Assembly: GCF_900549175.1 (NCBI RefSeq)
Contig: NZ_URNN01000063.1
Location: 1-18,264, forward strand
Direction: 5' to 3'
Origin: an uncultured Prevotella sp.
Lineage (GTDB): Bacteria > Bacteroidota > Bacteroidia > Bacteroidales > Bacteroidaceae
Length of the DNA stretch: 18,264 bases
Shown here: positions 1 through 7,117 of the stretch, in pieces
Numbering within the stretch: position 1 is the stretch's first letter
Layout of the letters: each line of letters begins with the position of its first letter
Program-made: the position numbers and the translations under genes
The notes under the pieces: model-generated
Told to the model about the DNA's origin: nothing
Seen by the model: only the letters and a program-made list of their open reading frames with translations
Database searches by the model: none

Positions 1-2198
1 AGGATATAGTTTACGCCGAAGTATGTCATCAGCACGGTGAGGAATGCCGCCGTCATGAAGATGTGATAGGCCAGCGGGCGCCGCAGTGCGGGCACGGAAC
101 CGGTGTGCACGGCGATGGCATAGACCATCAGGGTGATGAGGGCCCACACCTCCTTGGGGTCCCATCCCCAGTATTGTCCCCACGAGACGTTGGCCCATAT
201 TGCGCCTATGAAGATGCCGGCGGCAAGGGTGGCGAGGGCGGGGTAGAGGAAGATGCGGCTGAGCAGCTGCAGCGATTCGAGGCGTGTGTCGCAGCCGGCT
301 GCCCCCTTTCCGCCTGCCATGGCCACGGCTATTGCCGTCACCCCGCAGCCGAAGGTCATGGCGAGCAGGGCGAATGAAATCATGATTACGGACACGTGGA
401 GGCTGAGCAGGGGTGAGTTGAGCACCGGCATGACGTGGGTTATGTTGGGGTCCATCAGGCTGATGTGTGACACCAGCAGAAAGAGGCCCGACATGAAGAA
501 GCCGAAGACGAGGGCTATGCGGAAGCGGCGGGCGGCAACTACGGAGAGCAGCATCACCGTCCATGCTGTGAAGAGCATGGTCTCGTAGCCGTTGGACAGT
601 GGTACGGTGCCGCCGACTATCCACCGCAGTGCCTCGCAGAAGGTCAGGGCGGCAAGTGACAGCAGCATGACGGACAGCGGGAACCACCGTCCGGGCGTCA
701 GGCGACGGCGGCTGCCGGACGTGGGCTGACGCCGCCGCGACGTCATGTTCCGTATCTCGAGCAGCAGCGTGACTGCCCCCATGGCGAGATTTACCATAAA
801 GAGGATGGTGGCAAAGGGTATGGTGTTGTACATGCGTTCGGCCCCGACACGCAGCGGTGAGGGGACTGACGTGCCGCCGTTGGCCGTCTGATACTCTCTT
901 ATCTCTCCGATGGCACGGGCCGTTTCCGCCTGATTGCCTTCGGCGGCATACCGCCCGAGCTGCGAGATGAGGCGGGCGGGAGTGCTGTCAGACAGGGCCG
1001 TGGCGGCGTACCATACGGCATGTCCGGATGTCATGCGGGGAAACAGTTTGAGCAGCGAGCCGCGCCGCACCTCCATCACGAGCATCAGCCGGTCGTCGGT
1101 GTCGGCCACATCGCGGTGGAACCTGTCGCTGTTGCCGTCGAGATACTCGCGTACGTACGGTCCGAGGATATATCCGCCCATATCGGCATTGAAGAAAGTG
1201 GACACCGTACAATAGGCGGGCAGCTGCAGGCGTTCGCGCAGGGCGCCGCCCTTCATCCTTATTATCGGTTCGCGACTCCATTCGTCTCCCCAGAACATGA
1301 AGCCGGTGAGCACCTGCTCGGCCGTATATCCCGCGTACGACGAACGGCCGCACAGCTTTTTCGTGAAGTCTATGGCGAAGGTCTGAAGGGGGCATACGCG
1401 GCCGTTGTAGAGTATGTTGAGGCGCCCCATCTCTGCGGCGGTCTCTTCGGGCAGCACGGTGGCGGCACGGCAGGGGGAGGCTGCGCCCACGGCCGCAAGC
1501 ACTGCGGCGCACACGAGTCCGTTCTTCAGCAGCGGACTGCGCAGCAGACGGCGGAACGTGCCTCTGGGGTCGGCGAGCATCCATACGAGCGAAACGAAGA
1601 GCATGGCATAGCCGAGATAGGTGACGGGAATACCCCATGGGTCGGCGTTGACGGCGAGTGTGCTGCCGCGTAGGTCGCGGTCGTAGTCGCTCTGATACAG
1701 GCGTATGCCGCCGTATGTGCAGATGTTGTTCATCGACACGGTGGCCTTGCTTACGGTTTCGCCACCTCTGATGAGGCTTATTTCCGACCGGTAGTCGGCC
1801 GGTGCCGTACCGCCTTCGTGATATTTAATGTCGAACTTGTCGAGCCTCACGCCGAAAGGCAGGCTCTGCTGGCTTGTCACGCCGCCATCGGGGGTGAGGT
1901 ACAGGCTGGTGGTCTCGCCTTCTCTGAGCTGCATCACGCCGCGTGCCGATGTGAGATGGGTGAGCAGTGCTCCGCCGAGTATCACTACAAACGAGGCGTG
2001 CAGTGACACAATGGCGGGGCGGCGGATGCGGCGGCGGATGAAGTGTACCGTTGCCGTGGCGGTGAGTACGGCCCACAGTGCCGTAAACCACCATGCGCCG
2101 TAGACGTTGTCCGCCACGAAACCGGTGCCGCGGCTCTTCTCAATGAAGGTGGCGGCGGCCATGCATACGATGATGAGGAGGTAGAAGACTTTAACCAT
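1..2198 (-). CDS. ccsA: Cytochrome c biogenesis protein CcsBA (ResB-CcsA fusion), C-terminus cut by window edge
   Basis: System II haem lyase: it exports haem and attaches it to CxxCH motifs of apocytochromes at the periplasmic face of the inner membrane. The frame is open from an ATG at 2198 to the left edge (732 codons plus two bases). The N-terminal part is ResB/Ccs1-like: membrane segments within residues 1-90, then a periplasmic segment and a further helix. The C-terminal part is CcsA-like, with many helices and the tryptophan-rich haem-handling motif WGQYWGWDPKE near residues 673-683. It is flanked by the expected histidines, one in SLHVS near 601 and one in AIAVHT near 698. The last visible residues, FGVNYI, normally lie just before the terminal GGMHSY-type segment, so only a short tail is missing. 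It starts one base after the stop of the di-haem protein gene, so the two are almost certainly co-transcribed and the lyase can haem-load its neighbour. Some Bacteroidota keep such genes beside nrfHA; whether nrf genes lie beyond the left edge cannot be seen. By eye the gene is richer in G+C than the rest of the window. Confidence 0.93.
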   Translation of the reverse strand, partial: MVKVFYLLIIVCMAAATFIEKSRGTGFVADNVYGAWWFTALWAVLTATATVHFIRRRIRRPAIVSLHASFVVILGGALLTHLTSARGVMQLREGETTSLYLTPDGGVTSQQSLPFGVRLDKFDIKYHEGGTAPADYRSEISLIRGGETVSKATVSMNNICTYGGIRLYQSDYDRDLRGSTLAVNADPWGIPVTYLGYAMLFVSLVWMLADPRGTFRRLLRSPLLKNGLVCAAVLAAVGAASPCRAATVLPEETAAEMGRLNILYNGRVCPLQTFAIDFTKKLCGRSSYAGYTAEQVLTGFMFWGDEWSREPIIRMKGGALRERLQLPAYCTVSTFFNADMGGYILGPYVREYLDGNSDRFHRDVADTDDRLMLVMEVRRGSLLKLFPRMTSGHAVWYAATALSDSTPARLISQLGRYAAEGNQAETARAIGEIREYQTANGGTSVPSPLRVGAERMYNTIPFATILFMVNLAMGAVTLLLEIRNMTSRRRQPTSGSRRRLTPGRWFPLSVMLLSLAALTFCEALRWIVGGTVPLSNGYETMLFTAWTVMLLSVVAARRFRIALVFGFFMSGLFLLVSHISLMDPNITHVMPVLNSPLLSLHVSVIMISFALLAMTFGCGVTAIAVAMAGGKGAAGCDTRLESLQLLSRIFLYPALATLAAGIFIGAIWANVSWGQYWGWDPKEVWALITLMVYAIAVHTGSVPALRRPLAYHIFMTAAFLTVLMTYFGVNYI

Positions 2199-2199
2199 A

Positions 2200-3969
2200 T
2201 CAAATGGCTTCTATGAACGAGACTACGGCGTCGCGGTCTTCTTTGGACAGGTTGTAGAACTTCTCCGTTGTCCAGTAGGCGTCCGATTCCTTGGAGTATC
2301 CGTGCCACATTATCGACTCTATGACGTTGCGGGCACGGCAGTCGTGCAACCGGTCGTCGGCTCCGGTGAGACGCTTCGACAGTCCGCGGCCCCAAAGCGG
2401 CGTTGTGCGGCACCATCCGGTGCGTATGTCGTTGGCCATGTACAGGCGGTGCTGCACCATGTCGGTGTAGGGCCAGATGGTCTGATGGGGGAATCGCGGC
2501 AGCACGTTCTGCACGTCAAGACCGTTGGTTTTGGCGTATGCCTTGATGCTGTTGTCGGCCCAATAGTTGTCGTCACCCGTCTTCCACGACGGGCGGTGGC
2601 ATGTGGCGCATCCCATTTGGGTGAACAGTTGCTTGCCGCGCTTCACCTTGTCGCTGTCAAGATTGCGTGCGGCCGGCACTGCCAGACCGCGGTGCCACAC
2701 CATGAAGTCGTAATAGTCTTTGTCGCTCATCTCCTCCTCGCCGTTGTAGGGGGCGCCGTTTACGAAGTGTTTTTCAAACTCGTCTTTGTCGGCAGCCGTG
2801 TTCAGTCCGAGCAGATGCTCCACCTTTTGGGCTATCTCCTCCTTGGTGTCGGCGAAGTAGGGATAGAGTACGGAGCTCTTGTCGTTGCCGTGGCGGCTGA
2901 TGTAGTCAATCACTTCGGTGTCTTCGGCCATGGCCTTGGCCCATTGTTTGGTGGTGTAGAGGTAGTGGCGGTCGGAGCGTGTCACGTTGGTTATGTTCCA
3001 TATGGCGTTGGCTCCGGCACCGTCTTGCAGCGAGGCGCGCGTCATGGCGTAGGTGAATTTCTTTACCTTCTTCTGTCCGTCGGCCAAAGTGTACCATGCC
3101 GATGCGGCCCAGTCGTTGGCGGCGGCGTCCCACATGGCGGGGTTGAGCGTGGCGCCCGCGGCGGCCTGCCGGCGGTATTCCTCGCGCATGTCGTCGGGCT
3201 CGATGGCGTCGAGCAGGCCGGTGCCGTATATGCCGATGGTGGATTCGAGCCGCACCTCGTAGTTGTCGGGCAGCGGACTGGTGCGGAAAGCGTGTTGCGG
3301 AATGTTCACTTCAGGATAGATGAGCGAGTAGCGCTCGCCGTCGGGGAAGGTCATTGCAAGTCCGCTGGGCATTGATGTCACCTCTTTCCAGTCGATTGTT
3401 ATGAGGTTTTCGTCGATGGGCGCCTTGAAGGGGTGCATGGCCTGCGTTTGCGGCATGCCCGTTACGTGGCGCACGTATGAGTTGGCTGCGTATGCCACGC
3501 CGTCGGCATCGGTGCCCGCCGTGGGGTGATACACCACGAGCAGGTAGCCGTTGCCTACGGTGTTGGCCTTGTAGTTGTTCTGGCGTTTGCCGTGGCCGTA
3601 GCTCGGGTGGCAGTGTATGCAGCTGTTGCGCGTCCACGACGGGCCGAGACCTTTGCGCGGATTTTCGGTTATGGTGTACAGGTGTTCGAAGAAATCTTCA
3701 CCCTTGTTGAAGCTTTCTTCCATGCCCGGTGTGTTTTCAACGGCGGGAGCCGCTGCGGAGTAGCTGGCTTTCTCGGTGGTGCCGAGCTGTCCTCCGGGAT
3801 ACCATTCTTCGGCGGAGAACACGTCGTTGCCCACTCCGAATGTCTTGTCGGCGGGAATGAGTTCGCCCAATGATCCGCCTCCGGTTGTCTCGTCGTCGGA
3901 GCATGAGGCGAGCAGGGGGGCTGATACCAATGCTGCAAGTGCCAGTTTGGGGATATTGATATGTGTCAT
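2200..3969 (-). CDS. Di-haem oxidoreductase-family (DUF1111/DHOR) lipoprotein
   Basis: A 589-residue periplasmic or surface c-type cytochrome of the DUF1111 'di-haem oxidoreductase / thiol oxidoreductase' family, distantly related to MauG and bacterial cytochrome c peroxidase. It has a lipoprotein signal with lipobox LLASC (Cys23), followed by SDDE, the acidic run that favours surface display in Bacteroidota. Two haem sites are visible: CIHCH at 117-121 and CATCH at 454-458. Family signatures near the C-terminus include TTPLWGRGL and a HDCRA segment, where the family usually has HDGRA. Its length is normal or slightly long for the family. It is the third gene of an operon after a porin and an imelysin, and is followed one base later by the haem lyase CcsBA, which fits its need for covalent haem. 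In other bacteria DHOR genes accompany imelysins in iron-regulated loci; a redox role on iron is inference. The substrate is unknown. Confidence 0.9.
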   Translation of the reverse strand: MTHINIPKLALAALVSAPLLASCSDDETTGGGSLGELIPADKTFGVGNDVFSAEEWYPGGQLGTTEKASYSAAAPAVENTPGMEESFNKGEDFFEHLYTITENPRKGLGPSWTRNSCIHCHPSYGHGKRQNNYKANTVGNGYLLVVYHPTAGTDADGVAYAANSYVRHVTGMPQTQAMHPFKAPIDENLITIDWKEVTSMPSGLAMTFPDGERYSLIYPEVNIPQHAFRTSPLPDNYEVRLESTIGIYGTGLLDAIEPDDMREEYRRQAAAGATLNPAMWDAAANDWAASAWYTLADGQKKVKKFTYAMTRASLQDGAGANAIWNITNVTRSDRHYLYTTKQWAKAMAEDTEVIDYISRHGNDKSSVLYPYFADTKEEIAQKVEHLLGLNTAADKDEFEKHFVNGAPYNGEEEMSDKDYYDFMVWHRGLAVPAARNLDSDKVKRGKQLFTQMGCATCHRPSWKTGDDNYWADNSIKAYAKTNGLDVQNVLPRFPHQTIWPYTDMVQHRLYMANDIRTGWCRTTPLWGRGLSKRLTGADDRLHDCRARNVIESIMWHGYSKESDAYWTTEKFYNLSKEDRDAVVSFIEAI

Positions 3970-4014
3970 GATTCGTTATAAGTTTTATTGGTTGATATTT
4001 ATTTTTGTAGTTTA

Positions 4015-4046
4015 AAGCGTCCTGCCCGCACCGGGGCAGAACGCTT
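4015..4046 (-). other. Intercistronic RNA hairpin between imelysin and DHOR genes
   Basis: The gap between the two genes holds an inverted repeat: AAGCGT and CTGCCC pair with GGGCAG and ACGCTT around a six-base loop. The one odd position (4021/4040) is a G-U wobble in the minus-strand transcript but an A-C mismatch on the other strand, so the fold is best in the operon's direction. No T-run follows on the minus strand. An RNA-stabilising or partial-termination element is therefore more likely than a full terminator, and no promoter was seen after it. Confidence 0.65.
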
Positions 4047-4078
4047 GCGGATGTCGTTGCGGCTGTTTGCCTTGTATT

Positions 4079-5344
4079 TTATTCTTCTGTCTCCCAGTCT
4101 TCATCGTCTTCGAAGGCGAGGTTCCATATCGTGCTCACGTACTTCACGAATGGTGACGGCATACCGCCTATCTTGCCGACGGCATTGTTTATGGCGTTCT
4201 CCACGGCTGTGTTTGTGGCCGCTCCGCCTGTCAGATTGGCAAAGAAACCGTGGAAACTCATCTCGGCGGCCTTGCCGTCGGTGCTGCCGTACCACACGTT
4301 GCGTATTGAACGGATGTTGTCTTGGAAGTCGTTTATTGAGTTGTAGCTGTACGGCGACTCAACGTACGATATGTCGCCTGCGCTGAAGGGGTTGGCTATT
4401 TTTGCCGTGCCAACCTCGTTGGCTATGCCGAAGCAGCTGCCTTCATCATCGGAGAGCACCTGAGCTATGGCTTCCTGCAGTGTGGCGAACGTGCTTTTGG
4501 AGTCTTTGCCTGCCGACAGGAGATTTTCACGGTATGAAAGTCCGTTGATGGTCTTGTAGTCGAGGTTTGCGACTTTCACCATAGCCACGCGGTCGGCGTT
4601 TGCGGCTGTCTCGCCCTCCCATGCCACCTGGAGTTGGAATGTGCGTTCCTTGAGCAGCTTGCACACCGTTTGTGCGTATGCCAGTTCCTGCGCGCCGCTC
4701 ACTCCGGTGAAGTTCTTGTAGGTGTCGTACCCCTTGAATTCAGCAACCTTGCGCGGCTTGCCGTCACGGAACAGGATGAACTCCAGGGCGTGGAATCCGA
4801 GAATAGACTGGTCTTCTATGTTGTCGGTGGTGCCGGCGTTGAAGCTGCTCAGGAGCAGGGTGCGGTTGAGTGGCCACGAGTCGATGGTTGGGTCGATGTC
4901 GAAGTCGGAGGCGGCGCCCATCAGGAATGCCTCGCTGAGCTCCCAGTTCTCGCGTGCCTCGAGAAACTCTTCGCACGCGGAGTTGATTCTGTCTTGTGTT
5001 ATTGTCTCTACGGTCAGTCCGTAAAGGTCTTTCTCCAAATCTTCCACATCGTCGGCCAGTTCCCTGTATGTGGGTATGATGACTCTGTCGGTGAGATTTG
5101 AAAGCACGCTTCTCAGATATGCTTCCTGTGCGTCACTGAGCTTTGTCGAGGCTATGGCCGTGTTCGCTTTTTCCAGTTCTTTGCATAGCGCGTCGCATGA
5201 GTTTATGGCCTCGTTTCCGAAGTTTCTGTTTGCGTACTCCGTGTTCTGACCGCCTTTGTTGTCATCATCGTCATCAGAGCATGACGTGAATGACACCGTG
5301 CTCATCATGAGGGCGGCAATAGGAAGGATAAGATGATTTTTCAT
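4079..5344 (-). CDS. Imelysin-family iron-associated lipoprotein
   Basis: A 421-residue protein of the imelysin (peptidase M75 / IrpA / ICMP) family. Members were first called insulin-cleaving proteases but are now linked mainly to iron acquisition. The signal peptide ends in a lipobox with Cys22, followed by SDDDDD, a strong acidic surface-export-type signal in Bacteroidota. The family motif GxHxxE is intact as GFHALE at 183-188. The typical stretch before it is also present: a REN-W-EAF-G block near 131-143, then DIDPTID-WPLN near 149-160. Length and organisation are normal. It lies 135 bases after the porin-like gene and 109 before the DHOR gene, in the same direction. The likely role is binding or handling iron at the outer-membrane surface or in the periplasm together with these neighbours; the ligand is inferred from the family, not seen. 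Regulation is probably through the promoter upstream of the porin, as none was found in the 135-base gap. Confidence 0.9.
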   Translation of the reverse strand: MKNHLILPIAALMMSTVSFTSCSDDDDDNKGGQNTEYANRNFGNEAINSCDALCKELEKANTAIASTKLSDAQEAYLRSVLSNLTDRVIIPTYRELADDVEDLEKDLYGLTVETITQDRINSACEEFLEARENWELSEAFLMGAASDFDIDPTIDSWPLNRTLLLSSFNAGTTDNIEDQSILGFHALEFILFRDGKPRKVAEFKGYDTYKNFTGVSGAQELAYAQTVCKLLKERTFQLQVAWEGETAANADRVAMVKVANLDYKTINGLSYRENLLSAGKDSKSTFATLQEAIAQVLSDDEGSCFGIANEVGTAKIANPFSAGDISYVESPYSYNSINDFQDNIRSIRNVWYGSTDGKAAEMSFHGFFANLTGGAATNTAVENAINNAVGKIGGMPSPFVKYVSTIWNLAFEDDEDWETEE

Positions 5345-5371
5345 TTCTGATTTTATTTTTGTTATGTATTT

Positions 5372-5444
5372 TGTTCCTTTCTCTTGGGATGTCCCCTTCT
5401 TGCTTTGGAATGTTCTTTTTGAGTTTTATGGATGTTCCTTTCTC
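5372..5444 (-). repeat. Short direct repeats in the porin-imelysin gap
   Basis: On the minus strand the 12-mer GAGAAAGGAACA occurs twice, at 5433-5444 and 5372-5383. A degenerate related stretch lies between them around 5410-5420, giving a spacing of roughly 25-35 bases. They lie in the 135-base untranslated gap upstream of the imelysin gene. Function is unknown; they could be binding sites for a protein or RNA, or the remains of local duplication. Confidence 0.5.
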
Positions 5445-5479
5445 GCTTTATTGTTGATATATAAAAGTGCTGCGTTGTC

Positions 5480-6784
5480 TTAAAGGAACCATCCCTCGTA
5501 GGCCACTCCGATGCTTACCGACGGCTCGTCGTTGTAGAGTTTCTTCAGGAAGCGGTGTGAGTATTCTGCTTTAACCACCACCTGACGCACGGGATGATAG
5601 TTTATGCCCACGGCCATGCGCTTCACGCTGGTATAGTCGTATGGAGTGTTCTTCGTGACCGAAGCGTACGGGTCGTACTGTTCGTAGCGGCCGAAAACAT
5701 AAAGGTGTCTGTTGTCATTGCGCATCTTTGCTATCTGCGAGAATATATCGTAGCCGGCCTCTATACCCACGGCGTAGGCATTCTTGCTGACAAACGCCGA
5801 GTGCTTGAACGGTGATTTGTTGTTCAGGCGGTTGTAGAGGTATTTCAGCTGTTCGGCATCGCCGAGATATCCGTAGTCGGCCTGACCGCGCACAATCCAG
5901 TTGTGGGCTTTGTAAGTGAAGTCGAATGAGCCTATGACCACCTGTCCCTTGTATTCGGCCTCCACTCCGTTGGCGTTGTTGGGATAGCTGTTGCCGATGG
6001 AGTGTCCGTAGTATCCGCTAACACCGATGCGCAATCCGGGTATGCTGTAGTTGTCGACGCGCAGTGACACTCCGTACTTGTTGGCCACTTCAAATTCCAG
6101 TGGCGATGACGTTCCCATGTTTATCCATCCGGTGTTTGTGAAGTTGTCGGCGTTGAGTCCGGCAAGTAGCTGGGCCTCGTAACGGAAGTCGCCATGACGT
6201 CCCCAAAAGCTGATACCTGTCTGATGCCACGTTGAGGGCAGTACGGTGTTCTCGCCTTCCGGACGGTATACCGTGAAGAAATTGAGTGGCTCGTGGTGTG
6301 CGTTGGTGAGTCCCACCGGCACGACGATGTGTCCCATGCGCAGGTTGGCCCATTTGGCCCACGACTTCTGAATCCAGAACTGCTCCAGTTCCACTTCGCC
6401 GCCTTTCTCGGTCTCCTGTTCCCACTCGCCGCCTTCCTCGTCTTCCTTCTCGTATGCGGCGCCGGTGCCTCCGTGCTCGAACTCTATCTCCGTGCCGAAA
6501 CTCCAGCCCTTGCCGAAGTCGTATCCCATGTATATCACGGCGTGCGGAATGTCGAAGCGTCCGTGGCTCGGATCTTTCTCGTGGCTTTCCGGTTGACTGT
6601 AGCGACTGACATGGTCGCTGAAGAAGTTGCGGCTGTAAGCTATCTCGCCATAGCCGCCTATACTGAGGCGCTTGCCCCCGACATGCTGCATCACGCTGTC
6701 GGCAACAGTCTCTTGTGCTCCGACTGTGCAGGGCATGCCGCCACCGATAATGGAGCATGCCATCAAAAAAAACAATCTATTCAT
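5480..6784 (-). CDS. Porin-like outer-membrane beta-barrel (OprP/OprO-like)
   Basis: A 434-residue exported protein. Residues 1-24 form a signal peptide ending VGAQ, followed by a short segment and then GGYGEIAYSRNF, which opens a series of alternating polar/aromatic strands that continue to the C-terminal EGWFL. This pattern, with lines such as RFDIPHAVIYMGYDF and LRMGHIVVPVGLTNAHHEP, resembles the phosphate-selective porin O/P group found in many Bacteroidota. The substrate is not proven by the sequence. A very acidic stretch at about 112-134, rich in Glu with several Gly, lies between two strands and is probably an extracellular loop, which would favour cations rather than phosphate. It is the first gene of the porin-imelysin-DHOR-CcsBA set and has its own promoter about 30 bases upstream. 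Its position suggests a passage for the ion handled by the imelysin. It lacks a TonB box or plug, so it is not a TonB-dependent receptor. Confidence 0.8.
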   Translation of the reverse strand: MNRLFFLMACSIIGGGMPCTVGAQETVADSVMQHVGGKRLSIGGYGEIAYSRNFFSDHVSRYSQPESHEKDPSHGRFDIPHAVIYMGYDFGKGWSFGTEIEFEHGGTGAAYEKEDEEGGEWEQETEKGGEVELEQFWIQKSWAKWANLRMGHIVVPVGLTNAHHEPLNFFTVYRPEGENTVLPSTWHQTGISFWGRHGDFRYEAQLLAGLNADNFTNTGWINMGTSSPLEFEVANKYGVSLRVDNYSIPGLRIGVSGYYGHSIGNSYPNNANGVEAEYKGQVVIGSFDFTYKAHNWIVRGQADYGYLGDAEQLKYLYNRLNNKSPFKHSAFVSKNAYAVGIEAGYDIFSQIAKMRNDNRHLYVFGRYEQYDPYASVTKNTPYDYTSVKRMAVGINYHPVRQVVVKAEYSHRFLKKLYNDEPSVSIGVAYEGWFL

Positions 6785-6812
6785 TTATTTCATCTATTGG
6801 TTTTTATGTCTG

Positions 6813-6843
6813 CAAAGGTATTGGCTTTTGCTGTTTTACGCAA
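6813..6843 (-). promoter_or_regulatory. Bacteroidota-type promoter for the porin-imelysin-DHOR-ccsBA operon
   Basis: Reading the minus strand, TACCTTTG (6820-6813) matches the Bacteroidota -7 element TAnnTTTG. A TTG at 6843-6841 lies 20 bases upstream, the usual -33 spacing. The implied transcription start is near 6806, about 20 bases before the porin ATG. No other match to this pattern was found before the downstream genes of the set. Confidence 0.75.
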
Positions 6844-7024
6844 TACTTAAAAATCGTGAAATGCTGCAAACGTAAAACATCCTTTACCAAACAACTTACC
6901 AAAAAATAATGAATACGGTCAGAACAAAACAGACATTGCATTGCACAGCGGTACTTCCTGCATCATGCCGTTGTGCGGGGAAAGGTGTGATTGGATGACA
7001 GAAAGAAGTTCCGTCACGCCGGAT

Positions 7025-7070
7025 AAAAAAAGCTCCGTCACGCTTGTGTGATGTGTCTGCGTGACGGAGC
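7025..7070 (-). terminator. Rho-independent terminator after secA
   Basis: On the minus strand a perfect 12-base stem (GCTCCGTCACGC at 7070-7059 pairing with 7043-7032) encloses a 15-base loop and is followed by a run of seven T (7031-7025). It starts about 31 bases after the secA stop codon. A further copy of ten stem bases (7010-7019) lies just downstream, without its partner arm. Confidence 0.9.
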
Positions 7071-7074
7071 CTTG

Positions 7075-7117
7075 TGTTTTTATACTGATTCCACGGTGTT
7101 TTTATACTAATCCACGG
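7075..7117 (-). repeat. Tandem duplication of the secA 3' end
   Basis: Two adjacent, nearly identical units of 21-22 bases (7097-7117 and 7075-7096) differ by one substitution and one inserted base. The unit nearer the gene contains the last codons and the TAA stop of secA; the second lies in the untranslated region just before the terminator. This looks like a small slippage-type duplication. Confidence 0.75.

Noticed and set aside
988..1638. Minus-strand open frame of 216 codons inside the ccsBA region
   Set aside because: It is in another frame; the CcsBA frame is continuous through it and carries clear family motifs, while this product is a string of Arg-rich low-information sequence.
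2302..3375. Long plus-strand open frame (357 codons) opposite the DHOR gene
   Set aside because: It is the antisense shadow of a gene with two CxxCH motifs and has no recognisable signal, domain or promoter.
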